Assembly (NCBI GenBank): GCA_019594195.1
Contig: JAFDTP010000087.1
Coordinates: 1 to 6,914 of the forward strand
Direction of reading: 5' to 3'
Length of the DNA stretch: 6,914 nt
Origin: Thermoplasmata archaeon
GTDB lineage: Archaea > Thermoplasmatota > Thermoplasmata > Halarchaeoplasmatales > Halarchaeoplasmataceae
The stretch's first letter is position 1; every line of letters starts with the position of its first letter. Below are positions 1-6,145 of this stretch, piece after piece. Made by a program: the position numbers and the translations under genes. Under the pieces are notes generated by a model. That model ran no database searches. It was not told the DNA's origin and was given only the letters and a program-made list of their open reading frames with translations.

Positions 1-16
1 CCGGAGCAAAAAAGAG

Positions 17-34
17 GGAAAACCTTATTATTTA
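17..34 (+). promoter_or_regulatory. Probable archaeal promoter (BRE/TATA) of the coiled-coil gene
   Basis: A purine-rich BRE-like GGAAAACC (17-24) is followed directly by the A/T box TTATTATTTA (25-34). Archaeal transcription usually starts about 25-27 bases after the TATA centre, which puts the start near 55-57. The ATG at 62 would then have only about 5-7 bases of leader, consistent with nearly leaderless translation and with the lack of a ribosome binding site. Assigned by pattern only. Confidence 0.5.
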
Positions 35-61
35 GAGACGGCTACTTTTTACCGATTGGCG

Positions 62-934
62 ATGGCTGAAAACGAAGATTTAGACCCACAGAAGATCGGC
101 GAGGCAGAGGATAAATTCAGGAGTTTAGTAGAAAAGAGAGACGAATTGAACCAGGAAGCTAATTTTTATCGAGAAGAGAGAGACAAACTTAATGAACAAA
201 AAAACAAGATCCGTGAAGAGTTGGACGAGCTTAAAGAGAAAAGAGATGACCTGACCAAAGAGGCAAAAAAACACAAGAAGAAGAGAAATGAACTTCAATC
301 AAAGGCAAAAGAGCTAGTCCAATTCAAGAGAGACAAGAAAGACGAGATCGACAATAACTTATCTGAAAAGGTCGAAGAACTCAAAGTGGAGATCGATCAG
401 CTCGAGAGGAAACAACAGACCACTGCTCTCACACTAAATGAGGAAAATGAGCTTTTAGACAAGATGAAAGAAAAGAGAAAAGAACTAGAGAAAAAGAAGG
501 AGCTCCTTGAAGAACAGGACGAGATAATAGAAGAAGTAGAAGAACTCGATCAGAAGATAGATGAACTATTCGAAGAGGCCGACGAGGAGCACGAATTGGT
601 GGTGGAATATTCTGAGGCTTCACAAGAACATCACGATAAGATGCAGGAACTGTACGAAGAGATGGATAATATCTCCGATGAAGCTGACAAACTGCACGAG
701 AAGTTCATCGATATCAAGGAGAGGGCAGACCATTATCACGAGAGAGCCATGGAGATGAAGGATGAAGTCATAGAGATGAAAAGAGAGAAGAGACAAGAAG
801 AACTGAAAAGGAAAAAACAACTGATGGAACAGAACGAAAAAGTCAGGAAAGAATTAGAAGACGAAGAGAAACTAGAGAAGGAGATAGAGAAGATGATGAA
901 TATGTTGGAGCAAGACGGTAAAGCCGAGATATGA
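62..934 (+). CDS. Archaeal coiled-coil protein (COG1340-like)
   Basis: This encodes a 290-residue protein that is almost entirely charged coiled coil. It has no Cys or Trp, a single Pro (near residue 9) and only two Gly, one near each end, so a long uninterrupted helical rod is expected. The first ~100 residues repeat EKRDELN/EERDKLN-type heptads. Around residues 111-131 comes LERKQQTTALTLNEE, which matches from memory the conserved 'LEWKQQTT.LT..EE' hinge of the archaeal coiled-coil family COG1340. A second K/E-rich coil with a His-containing stretch (EEHELVVEY, HHDK, HYHER) follows. No signal peptide or membrane segment is present, so it is probably cytoplasmic. The ATG at 62 is preferred; an in-frame TTG at 56 would add two residues. 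Function is unknown; a scaffold or RNA/ribosome-associated role is only a guess based on resemblance to eukaryotic Bfr1-type coils. It appears to be a single-gene unit. Confidence 0.85.
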   Translation: MAENEDLDPQKIGEAEDKFRSLVEKRDELNQEANFYREERDKLNEQKNKIREELDELKEKRDDLTKEAKKHKKKRNELQSKAKELVQFKRDKKDEIDNNLSEKVEELKVEIDQLERKQQTTALTLNEENELLDKMKEKRKELEKKKELLEEQDEIIEEVEELDQKIDELFEEADEEHELVVEYSEASQEHHDKMQELYEEMDNISDEADKLHEKFIDIKERADHYHERAMEMKDEVIEMKREKRQEELKRKKQLMEQNEKVRKELEDEEKLEKEIEKMMNMLEQDGKAEI

Positions 935-984
935 ATCAAATAAAATGAACGATATATACAGCTATTTGTCCTTTTGATAATGCT

Positions 985-999
985 AAACATCATATTTAT
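985..999 (+). promoter_or_regulatory. Possible promoter of the hydrolase-glycosyltransferase unit
   Basis: AAACATC followed by ATATTTAT (992-999) is the best BRE/TATA-like pair in the gap after the coiled-coil gene. It predicts transcription from about 1020, leaving roughly 50 bases of leader before the preferred ATG at 1073, or almost none before an in-frame TTG at 1025. Other A/T-rich candidates exist at about 950-957 (GATATATA) and 1018-1025 (TTTTATTT), so the assignment is weak. Confidence 0.3.
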
Positions 1000-1072
1000 G
1001 CCGTTTTAGAGGGCGTCTTTTATTTTGAATCGAAGCGAAAGCGATAATAAGCCATATACTTATAGTAATGCC

Positions 1073-1807
1073 ATGAAAGTGACTTTACTGGGAACTTCCG
1101 GCGGGATCCCCTTATCAGGAAGAGCTCAGTCTGGTGTTCTGGTGGAATCTTCTGAAAGTAAGATATTACTAGACTGCGGCATGGGAGTCCCTCTGAGATT
1201 AGTGGAATCCGGAGTCGATGCGGAAGAGATAGATACTATCTGTATAACTCACGGACATCTAGACCATATCCAGGACCTAGCTTCTCTCACGAAAGCATCA
1301 TGGCTCGATATCGGAAAAGCTGATTATCAGGTCGTTGTTCCTCCTGGTCTTGAAAGAAAACTTGTAGATATGTGGAGATGTTTAGAAGAATATGACAGGA
1401 CCGACCTCAAGTTCACCGTATTAGAGCCTGGAGAAGTTATCGATGGAGAACTCGATATCCGGCCATTCAAGACCGACCATACAGAATCCAGTCAAGGATA
1501 TAATATATCAGATGGTGACAGAGAGATAGCGTACACAGGTGATACCGCACCACGCAAAGAGGTGATCGATAAAGTAGCAAAAACGGACCTTTTGATCCAT
1601 GAGCTGTCACTCATCGAAGAATCGGAAGCCCACACCGATCCAGAAGGTTTGATGGCCAATATCGAAGGAACAGATATAAAGAAACTAGTCCTTACACATT
1701 TCTATCCACCAGTAGCTGAGAGGATAGAAGAATTGGCAAGTAAAATAGAGGAGAAAATCGGCATCGACACTGAACCCGGTGAAGATCTCCAGGAGTACAG
1801 GATATGA
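1073..1807 (+). CDS. Metallo-beta-lactamase-fold hydrolase, RNase Z/arylsulfatase-like
   Basis: This 244-residue enzyme has the dinuclear-zinc metallo-beta-lactamase fold. Numbered from the ATG at 1073, it shows the N-terminal strand MKVTLLGTSGGIP typical of RNase Z-like members, the metal site THGHLDH (His60, His62, Asp64, His65), a later His136 (TDHTESSQGY), Asp157 in AYTGDT, HELS at 176-179, His187 and a final LTHF (His209). That pattern fits COG1234 (ElaC/AtsA). It is shorter than a typical RNase Z (about 300 residues), I see no tRNA-gripping exosite arm, and the last motif reads LTHFYPPV rather than the usual LTHFSxRY. I therefore call it a relative of unknown substrate rather than tRNA 3' endonuclease. 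An in-frame TTG at 1025 would add 16 residues without family character; no clear ribosome binding site precedes either start. It is the first gene of a likely two-gene unit. Confidence 0.85.
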   Translation: MKVTLLGTSGGIPLSGRAQSGVLVESSESKILLDCGMGVPLRLVESGVDAEEIDTICITHGHLDHIQDLASLTKASWLDIGKADYQVVVPPGLERKLVDMWRCLEEYDRTDLKFTVLEPGEVIDGELDIRPFKTDHTESSQGYNISDGDREIAYTGDTAPRKEVIDKVAKTDLLIHELSLIEESEAHTDPEGLMANIEGTDIKKLVLTHFYPPVAERIEELASKIEEKIGIDTEPGEDLQEYRI

Positions 1808-1810
1808 GGT
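1806..1810 (+). promoter_or_regulatory. Ribosome binding site fixing the glycosyltransferase start
   Basis: GAGGT lies 7 bases before the ATG at 1818 and overlaps the stop codon of the preceding hydrolase gene. It decides in favour of the ATG over the GTG at 1779 in the same frame, which would overlap the upstream gene by 29 bases. The placement also suggests coupled translation of the two genes. Confidence 0.75.
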
Positions 1811-1817
1811 TTCTATC

Positions 1818-2960
1818 ATGAATGAACTAAAGATATTGGTGGTCCCTACGACGGATTGGATAGGACACCCCGTTCCGAACAGATTGAACTTTATCTTTGA
1901 TAGACTTGCAAAAAAGCATAGGGTCGATGTCTGTCATTTCAAGATGTTCGAGGATAAAAAAAGAGCGACGGAATGCAATCTGATAGAGATGGGGTGTGAT
2001 TCCGATGATGGGATCGACACTTATTACCTTAGAAACTTTAGAAGATATTCTGAAAGGATCAGGGATAAGAGTGGAGGATATGATGTTATCGTATCATCTA
2101 ATATCATACCTAGTTTTACAGCGTCTATACAGGATGTCCCCGTGATAGTTGATTATCTCGATCATTTTCCTCAGAGCGCTTCATCTTATTACGATAGACC
2201 CATGGATAAGATGGCTGAACTGACTGCTGATATACTGACATCAGTAAATATTAGAAGAGCCGACGGCATCATCACGCCGACCGAGAGTTTTAAAAATCAT
2301 CTTGAAAATAAAACAGACTGTGATATAGAGGTCGTTCCGAATGGGCTTGATATGGATAAGATAACACCGACCGACCCAACCAAAGTATTCGATGAATACG
2401 ATATGACCAGACCGGTTTTAGGATACGTAGGATCGCTCGAAGATTGGATAGACCTTGAAGATATAATCAAGATGTTACCCACTGTAAAAAAAAGATATCC
2501 TGGAGCTACACTCCTGATAATCGGACCCGATCTTCATACAGATCATTCAGACTTTTTAAAAGATCTGAGTAAACATGTCGGAGTCGAAGATGATGTGATA
2601 TTTACCGGCAGAGTGGACTACGAAGAACTGTCTCCATACATCTCCGCCATGGACGTTGGTCTCAATCCGAGAAAGGATAAAAAGATGAACAACCTCACCA
2701 TGGGTAGTAAAGTACTCACTTACCTCGCATGTGGAGTTCCGGTCCTGAGTAGTAATATGCCTGTGGCTGAAAAAAGATTCAAAGGTGAAGGGGTACACTG
2801 CTACTCAAATAGAGAAGATTTCTTGGGGAAGTTAGCGATATGTTTAACAGAAAAAGTTCATCCAGGTGTAGTCAAAAAATACGATTGGAACATCATTTCA
2901 AAAAAATATGAAGATGCGCTGTACAAGTTCTTGAAAAAATACAAAAAAATTAGAAGATGA
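1818..2960 (+). CDS. GT4-like glycosyltransferase (GT-B fold)
   Basis: This 380-residue protein has the two-domain layout of family GT4 glycosyltransferases, which move a sugar from a nucleotide-sugar donor to an acceptor such as a lipid or surface polysaccharide. Residues ~5-170 form the N-terminal Rossmann-like domain (ELKILVVP, DVIVSSN, VPVIVDYLDH, ADGIITPTESF). The linker VVPNGLD (~172-178) is typical. The C-terminal donor domain has GYVGSLEDW (~202), ATLLIIGP (~230), VIFTGRVDYEEL (~260-271), MDVGLNP (~278) and SKVLTYLACGVPVLSS (~297-312). In relatives that last motif is KLLEYMACGKPV; here the Glu that usually contacts the donor ribose is Thr301, which is unusual. No membrane segment is present, so it is probably cytoplasmic or peripheral, with a basic C-terminus (KKYKKIRR) that could touch membrane. 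It follows the hydrolase gene by 10 bases and is probably co-transcribed. Substrates cannot be read from the sequence. Confidence 0.88.
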   Translation: MNELKILVVPTTDWIGHPVPNRLNFIFDRLAKKHRVDVCHFKMFEDKKRATECNLIEMGCDSDDGIDTYYLRNFRRYSERIRDKSGGYDVIVSSNIIPSFTASIQDVPVIVDYLDHFPQSASSYYDRPMDKMAELTADILTSVNIRRADGIITPTESFKNHLENKTDCDIEVVPNGLDMDKITPTDPTKVFDEYDMTRPVLGYVGSLEDWIDLEDIIKMLPTVKKRYPGATLLIIGPDLHTDHSDFLKDLSKHVGVEDDVIFTGRVDYEELSPYISAMDVGLNPRKDKKMNNLTMGSKVLTYLACGVPVLSSNMPVAEKRFKGEGVHCYSNREDFLGKLAICLTEKVHPGVVKKYDWNIISKKYEDALYKFLKKYKKIRR

Positions 2961-2972
2961 TATCGTAAGATT

Positions 2973-2979
2973 AAAAAAA
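2973..2979 (-). terminator. T-run terminator candidate for the zinc-ribbon gene
   Basis: Read on the minus strand there is a run of seven T about 22 bases after the stop codon of the zinc-ribbon membrane protein gene. Archaeal RNA polymerase can terminate on T-tracts alone. The gap between the two convergent genes is only 41 bases, and there is no comparable T-run on the plus strand for the glycosyltransferase gene. Confidence 0.4.
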
Positions 2980-3001
2980 GATTTGAAGGTTCGAAGAGAG
3001 C

Positions 3002-3556
3002 CTACAAGTCCTCGAAGACGTCTTCTTCGGCTTCTTCTCCCATTGGTTCACCGCATTCTGGACATTCGTCAGCGTCACCGGGTACTTCCGCACCGCATAT
3101 CGGGCATTCCTGTTCTTCGAACATCGCTTCTTCCTCTTCTTCCTCGAGTTCTTCCTCTTCTTCTGTTTCTTCGGGCGGCTCTAACTCTTCACCACATTCA
3201 GGACACTCTTCTGCATCAATGGGTATCACTGCGCCGCATGTAGGACATATACCTTCTTCCTGTATCTCTTCTTCTAATTCTGACAATTCCTCTTCGAGTT
3301 CCTCGTCTATCTCTTCCTCTTCCGGTTCACCTTTTTTCATGGCAGACATAGCACCACCGATTATCATCACTATGACTCCTACCACTAAACCCAATATGAA
3401 ATACATACCATAGGTGTTCTCAGGATTATCTATACCTAAGAAGGGATCAAAAGCGTCTATCCTAACGAACTTGATTATCAAAATACCTATCACTATTAGT
3501 ACACCTAGAACCAATACTCCTAGTCCCGCTGAAACGCCTTTTTGCTCATCATCCAT
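3002..3556 (-). CDS. Two-pass membrane protein with two zinc ribbons on an acidic tail
   Basis: This 184-residue protein (numbered from the ATG at 3556) has two transmembrane helices, about 8-29 (VSAGLGVLVLGVLIVIGILI) and about 50-72 (MYFILGLVVGVIVMIIGGAM), joined by a short loop. MKKGE just after helix 2 suggests the tail is cytoplasmic. The tail holds two nearly identical zinc ribbons, CPTCG...CPECG (Cys104, 107, 118, 121) and CPICG...CPECG (Cys151, 154, 165, 168), each CxxC-x10-CxxC, separated and preceded by long Glu runs. The architecture recalls archaeal zinc-ribbon membrane proteins of unknown role. The similarity of the ribbons suggests internal duplication. Binding of a basic partner through the Glu-rich linkers is inference. 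An upstream ATG at 3571 would add MEAEN. It is transcribed divergently from the large surface-protein gene and convergently with the glycosyltransferase. Confidence 0.8.
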   Translation of the reverse strand: MDDEQKGVSAGLGVLVLGVLIVIGILIIKFVRIDAFDPFLGIDNPENTYGMYFILGLVVGVIVMIIGGAMSAMKKGEPEEEEIDEELEEELSELEEEIQEEGICPTCGAVIPIDAEECPECGEELEPPEETEEEEELEEEEEEAMFEEQECPICGAEVPGDADECPECGEPMGEEAEEDVFEDL

Positions 3557-3564
3557 ATTTTCAG

Positions 3565-3569
3565 CCTCC
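3565..3569 (-). promoter_or_regulatory. Ribosome binding site overlapping an upstream ATG of the zinc-ribbon gene
   Basis: On the minus strand, GGAGG sits 8 bases before the ATG at 3556-3554, an ideal spacing. Its first G is the last base of another in-frame ATG (3571-3569). If the ribosome binds by Shine-Dalgarno pairing it starts at 3556. If the transcript is translated leaderlessly from the predicted start near 3578, it could use 3571. I prefer 3556. Confidence 0.6.
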
Positions 3570-3600
3570 ATATATTTCCGTAAGATAATCTTTCATTTGA

Positions 3601-3614
3601 TATATAAATTCTAT
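3601..3614 (-). promoter_or_regulatory. TATA promoter of the zinc-ribbon membrane protein gene
   Basis: On the minus strand the sequence reads ATAGAA followed by TTTATATA (TATA box at 3608-3601), a close match to the archaeal consensus. Transcription would begin near 3577-3580, about 6-9 bases before the upstream ATG and about 21 bases before the preferred one. Confidence 0.6.
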
Positions 3615-3673
3615 GGTGATGAATCTTTTATTTTTGAATATATGATCCAACTTTTTTCTTTGCTTAATAAAAG

Positions 3674-3693
3674 TTATCAAACTTATTTGATAA
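3674..3693. promoter_or_regulatory. Perfect 20-base dyad, candidate operator
   Basis: TTATCAAA - CTTA - TTTGATAA is a perfect inverted repeat with 8-base arms and a 4-base centre. It lies in the 253-base gap between divergent genes, roughly 66-73 bases upstream of one TATA box and about 50 bases upstream of the other. A second, A/T-only dyad, TATAATA-CT-TATTATA (3703-3718), shares the core ACTTATT and is centred 27 bases away. This is the position and form of a binding site for a dimeric regulator serving one or both promoters. The background is very A/T rich, so chance is not excluded. Confidence 0.4.
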
Positions 3694-3734
3694 TAAATAT
3701 CCTATAATACTTATTATATAAATTATATAGTTAA

Positions 3735-3750
3735 GAAAAGTCTATATAGA
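3735..3750 (+). promoter_or_regulatory. BRE/TATA promoter of the large surface-protein gene
   Basis: GAAAAG (3735-3740) followed by TCTATATAGA (3741-3750) is a good BRE/TATA pair. It predicts a transcription start near 3771-3774 and thus a leader of about 37 bases, almost exactly the extent of the hairpin described next. Confidence 0.6.
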
Positions 3751-3773
3751 GGTGTTTTCGTATATACTATCAG

Positions 3774-3809
3774 ATCATCCGTATAGCGGAGGGATACGGA
3801 GGGAATGAT
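3774..3809 (+). promoter_or_regulatory. Leader hairpin with two ribosome binding sites before the surface-protein gene
   Basis: ATCAT (3774-3778) can pair with ATGAT (3805-3809), and CCGTAT (3779-3784) with ATACGG (3794-3799). This gives 11 base pairs with one 5-base bulge (AGGGA, 3800-3804) and a 9-base loop (AGCGGAGGG, 3785-3793), ending one base before the start codon. Two direct copies of CGGAGGG (3787-3793 and 3797-3803) are present. The first is in the loop; the second, correctly spaced 6 bases from the ATG, is split between stem and bulge. The layout suggests translation control, for example by temperature or a bound factor, but that is inference from pairing by eye. Confidence 0.5.
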
Positions 3810-6029
3810 ATGAAAATAAAAAAATATTTAGCAACGCTTATAGCTTTCTCGCTGCTTTTAGCAATTCCTGCTGTAGCGGGAGCTCAAAGCGAAGAATACA
3901 GCGATGTATTGACAGACGAAGAGGGGGATGTTACGCATATTCATGGAACCGGTTGGAGATACAATGTTGAAAGACCAAATATCGATATAATCCGGGCAGA
4001 ATTATCGGAGAGCGATGATATCATAACGGTCTCATTGACGGTAAAGGGTACAATCACTGACGAAGCAAGCACCCATTACTACATTTATTTAGAAGATGGT
4101 GAGAGTGGTTTCTACTACTTCTACTATATCGAAGATAACGCCACTGTCTGGGCCAGTAATGAGCACGGGTGGAGCATGTATGATGAAGAAGTATCAGGTG
4201 TAGGTACTAACACCTTGAGTATTAGCACCTCTATTGATGATTTGCTCAATCCTGCTTCACTACGATTCTCTATGATATACACTTATGACTACATAGAAGG
4301 AGAAGATGATTATGAGTATTATTGGGACACGGCGAGTCCTGACGACTCTACAGATCCTGGTGAAGGTTTCGTACCTATAGATCATAGGTTATCTGTTCAG
4401 CCTAATTTGGGACCAGCACCTTTAGAAGTTTGGATAGAGGTAGAAGCGGAAAATATAGGGGAAGAAGATGGTGAAATACCCGTTACGATCGACGGAGAAG
4501 TTATAGGTGTACTTGAATTAGGTGCTTATGATTTTGATTGGGATGAATTCTCCTATACATTTTACGAACCCGGAACATACATTGTGATGTTTGGAGACGA
4601 GACTGTAACTGTTACAGTTACTGATGAAACAGATGAACCGGATACACCATATAGTGATCTTATCACGGATCCTGAGGGTGACGTCATGCGACTGATCGGT
4701 CCCGGGGATGATGATTGGGAATTCGTAGACAGTCCCGATACGGATATCCTCAGGGTCGAGATCACAGAAGGTGAAGGGATAGTGACTGTAAGTCTGACGT
4801 TGAAAGGTATCGTAAGAGATCATCCTGACATATATTATGAGATCGACTTAAGAGATGCCAGTTGGGATGGAGAATTTGATATCTGGTATAATAACGGTGA
4901 TTGTGAGATGTCTGCATATATCTGGCGCGGTACAGGTGGATTTGCAAATAACTTCCAACCCAGTACCAGCGGACTCGGTACAGATACTCTGAGCATATCC
5001 TTCACTAGAGATCAGATAGGTAATCCGAGTGAATTACTGATATCTTCAGTTTTTGTTTATAACGAGGGATTGATGGAGGTAGACTTCGCCGGGCCTGACG
5101 CACCTATTTTTCCGCCGGGCTACGACGACGATAGATTCATACCGATCAACTACGATATGATGGTCGATTACGATGCAGGGCAGTTCCCACTAGAAGTCAC
5201 AATTTACCTGATATCCGAAAATGCTGGAGATCTAAGTGGTGTTATACCAGTTTACATTGACGGTTCGGTCGTCTACAACTTCGAAGTCGGAGCGACCGGA
5301 GAGTCATATGGTGAGTATACTCATACTTTCTATGAACCCGGAGAGTACACGATAAGTTTTGAAGAAATGGAATATACAGTGGTCGTAGAAGAAGGCGATG
5401 ATACTTTTGACGATGTGACTTATGAACTCACTCTACAGACAGTAGGTGAAGGAAGTACCGACCTAGAGGAAGGGACTCACACATACGAAGCTGGTGAAGA
5501 AGTCATCATCACAGCTACTCCCGCTGACGGTTGGTATTTTGATAGATGGACAGGGGATGTAGAAGATAGTTCACGAGAAATAACGGTGACCATGGACAGT
5601 GACAAAACTATAATAGCCAACTTTGCTGAATTGGGAGAGGAAAATTTCGTGCTCACAATAAAAGTAGAGGGAGAAGGATCTACTGACCCAGAAGCAGGTG
5701 ACCATATCTTCGAGGCAGGTGATGAGGTTATCATATTAGCTACACCAGGAGAGGGTTGGGTATTCGACAAGTGGACTGGAGATATCTCAAATGAGTCGAC
5801 TAGTGTGGAGATAACCATAACGATGGATGAAAACAAAGAAGTAACGGTGCACTTCGCAGAAGAAGAAACTGATGATGACGAAGATGACACACCTGGGTTC
5901 ACTCTCATATTACTGGTGATGTCACTGCTATTAGCCCTGATAATATATCGGAAGAGTTCAACTTCTAGAGATGCATCGAAGCAGAAGTCAGAAAACACTG
6001 AAGAAGTAAATAGGAGGATAAATGAGTGA
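3810..6029 (+). CDS. Secreted, C-terminally anchored surface protein with duplicated module and InlB-like repeats
   Basis: This 739-residue acidic protein starts with a signal peptide (MKIKKYLATL..., hydrophobic 6-22, likely cleaved after AVAGA at residue 25). Residues ~30-270 and ~281-526 are two copies of one module. Each begins YSD..TD.EGDV, has VSLT.KG, then G.GT.TLSIS, F.PI, and ends in a beta-rich segment with PLEV, IPV.IDG and TFYEPG.Y. The second half of each resembles CARDB/PKD-type Ig-like folds; the first half I do not recognise firmly. Residues ~538-606 and ~612-683 are two divergent InlB-B/'bacterial repeat' domains (GEGSTD..EG, ATP..GW.FD.WTGD, ITVTMD..K). A DDDEDD spacer leads to TPGF and a hydrophobic stretch ending YRKS (694-716), like the PGF-CTERM archaeosortase anchor, followed by an unusual 24-residue polar tail. 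One Cys only (365). It probably acts in adhesion or as a cell-surface layer component. Start is fixed by GGAGGG 6 bases upstream. Confidence 0.88.
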   Translation: MKIKKYLATLIAFSLLLAIPAVAGAQSEEYSDVLTDEEGDVTHIHGTGWRYNVERPNIDIIRAELSESDDIITVSLTVKGTITDEASTHYYIYLEDGESGFYYFYYIEDNATVWASNEHGWSMYDEEVSGVGTNTLSISTSIDDLLNPASLRFSMIYTYDYIEGEDDYEYYWDTASPDDSTDPGEGFVPIDHRLSVQPNLGPAPLEVWIEVEAENIGEEDGEIPVTIDGEVIGVLELGAYDFDWDEFSYTFYEPGTYIVMFGDETVTVTVTDETDEPDTPYSDLITDPEGDVMRLIGPGDDDWEFVDSPDTDILRVEITEGEGIVTVSLTLKGIVRDHPDIYYEIDLRDASWDGEFDIWYNNGDCEMSAYIWRGTGGFANNFQPSTSGLGTDTLSISFTRDQIGNPSELLISSVFVYNEGLMEVDFAGPDAPIFPPGYDDDRFIPINYDMMVDYDAGQFPLEVTIYLISENAGDLSGVIPVYIDGSVVYNFEVGATGESYGEYTHTFYEPGEYTISFEEMEYTVVVEEGDDTFDDVTYELTLQTVGEGSTDLEEGTHTYEAGEEVIITATPADGWYFDRWTGDVEDSSREITVTMDSDKTIIANFAELGEENFVLTIKVEGEGSTDPEAGDHIFEAGDEVIILATPGEGWVFDKWTGDISNESTSVEITITMDENKEVTVHFAEEETDDDEDDTPGFTLILLVMSLLLALIIYRKSSTSRDASKQKSENTEEVNRRINE
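3897..4619 (+). repeat. Surface-protein module, copy 1
   Basis: Encodes residues ~30-270 of the large surface protein. Landmarks shared with copy 2 are YSDVLTDEEGDV, ITVSLTVKGTI, GVGTNTLSIS, NPASLRFS, FVPI, PLEVWIEVEAENIG, IPVTIDGEVI and TFYEPGTY. Protein-level similarity is clear by eye while the nucleotide sequences have diverged, so the duplication is old. Confidence 0.75.
4650..5387 (+). repeat. Surface-protein module, copy 2
   Basis: Encodes residues ~281-526. It repeats the landmarks of copy 1 in the same order: YSDLITDPEGDV, VTVSLTLKGIV, GLGTDTLSIS, NPSELLIS, FIPI, PLEVTIYLISENAG, IPVYIDGSVV and TFYEPGEY. The middle part, with the aromatic-rich stretch, is the most diverged between copies. 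Confidence 0.75.
5421..5858 (+). repeat. Two InlB-B-like repeats
   Basis: Two consecutive domains of about 70 residues (5421-5627 and 5643-5858) share GEGSTD, the YEAGEEV / FEAGDEV strand, ATP..GW.FD.WTGD and a closing TMD..K......FAE. This matches the divergent InlB-B-repeat family (PF18998-like, from memory) found as stalks in bacterial and archaeal surface proteins. They lie directly before the membrane anchor, consistent with a spacer that lifts the duplicated modules from the cell surface. Confidence 0.75.
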
Positions 6030-6145
6030 GGACAAGGATTGGTAACATCGCGTCGATACTAGAATGCGAAAGTTGAAACTGAAAAAGCACATGATGAATA
6101 AGCTGTGATCATTTCACTAACACACTAGGGGGTTATGGTGATAAT
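6030..6145. other. Gap without a convincing gene
   Basis: Downstream of the surface-protein gene I see only very short reading frames. One, ATG at 6022 to TAA at 6045 (MSEDKDW), overlaps the end of the upstream gene and has GGAGG four bases before it. Another, 6064-6108, encodes 14 mostly basic residues (MRKLKLKKHMMNKL) without a ribosome binding site. Neither is supported as a gene. Confidence 0.5.

Noticed and set aside
1779..1817. GTG start giving a longer glycosyltransferase
   Set aside because: It would overlap the upstream gene and lacks a ribosome binding site, while GAGGT is well placed for the ATG at 1818.
3649..3675. AACTTTT...AAAAGTT inverted repeat
   Set aside because: Arms of only A/T-rich 7 bases with a 13-base spacer in a very A/T-rich region; not distinguishable from chance.
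2983..3707. Plus-strand open frames opposite the zinc-ribbon gene
   Set aside because: Their compositions (Arg/Leu- and Ser-rich strings) are the complement of Glu-rich coding sequence, and the minus-strand frame has clear membrane and zinc-ribbon motifs.
5477..5998. 173-codon open frame on the minus strand
   Set aside because: It is a mirror of the surface-protein gene, rich in Ser from complementing Asp/Glu codons, with no ribosome binding site, promoter or family character.
6064..6108. 14-residue basic peptide frame MRKLKLKKHMMNKL
   Set aside because: Very short, with no ribosome binding site or promoter; likely chance in an A-rich gap.
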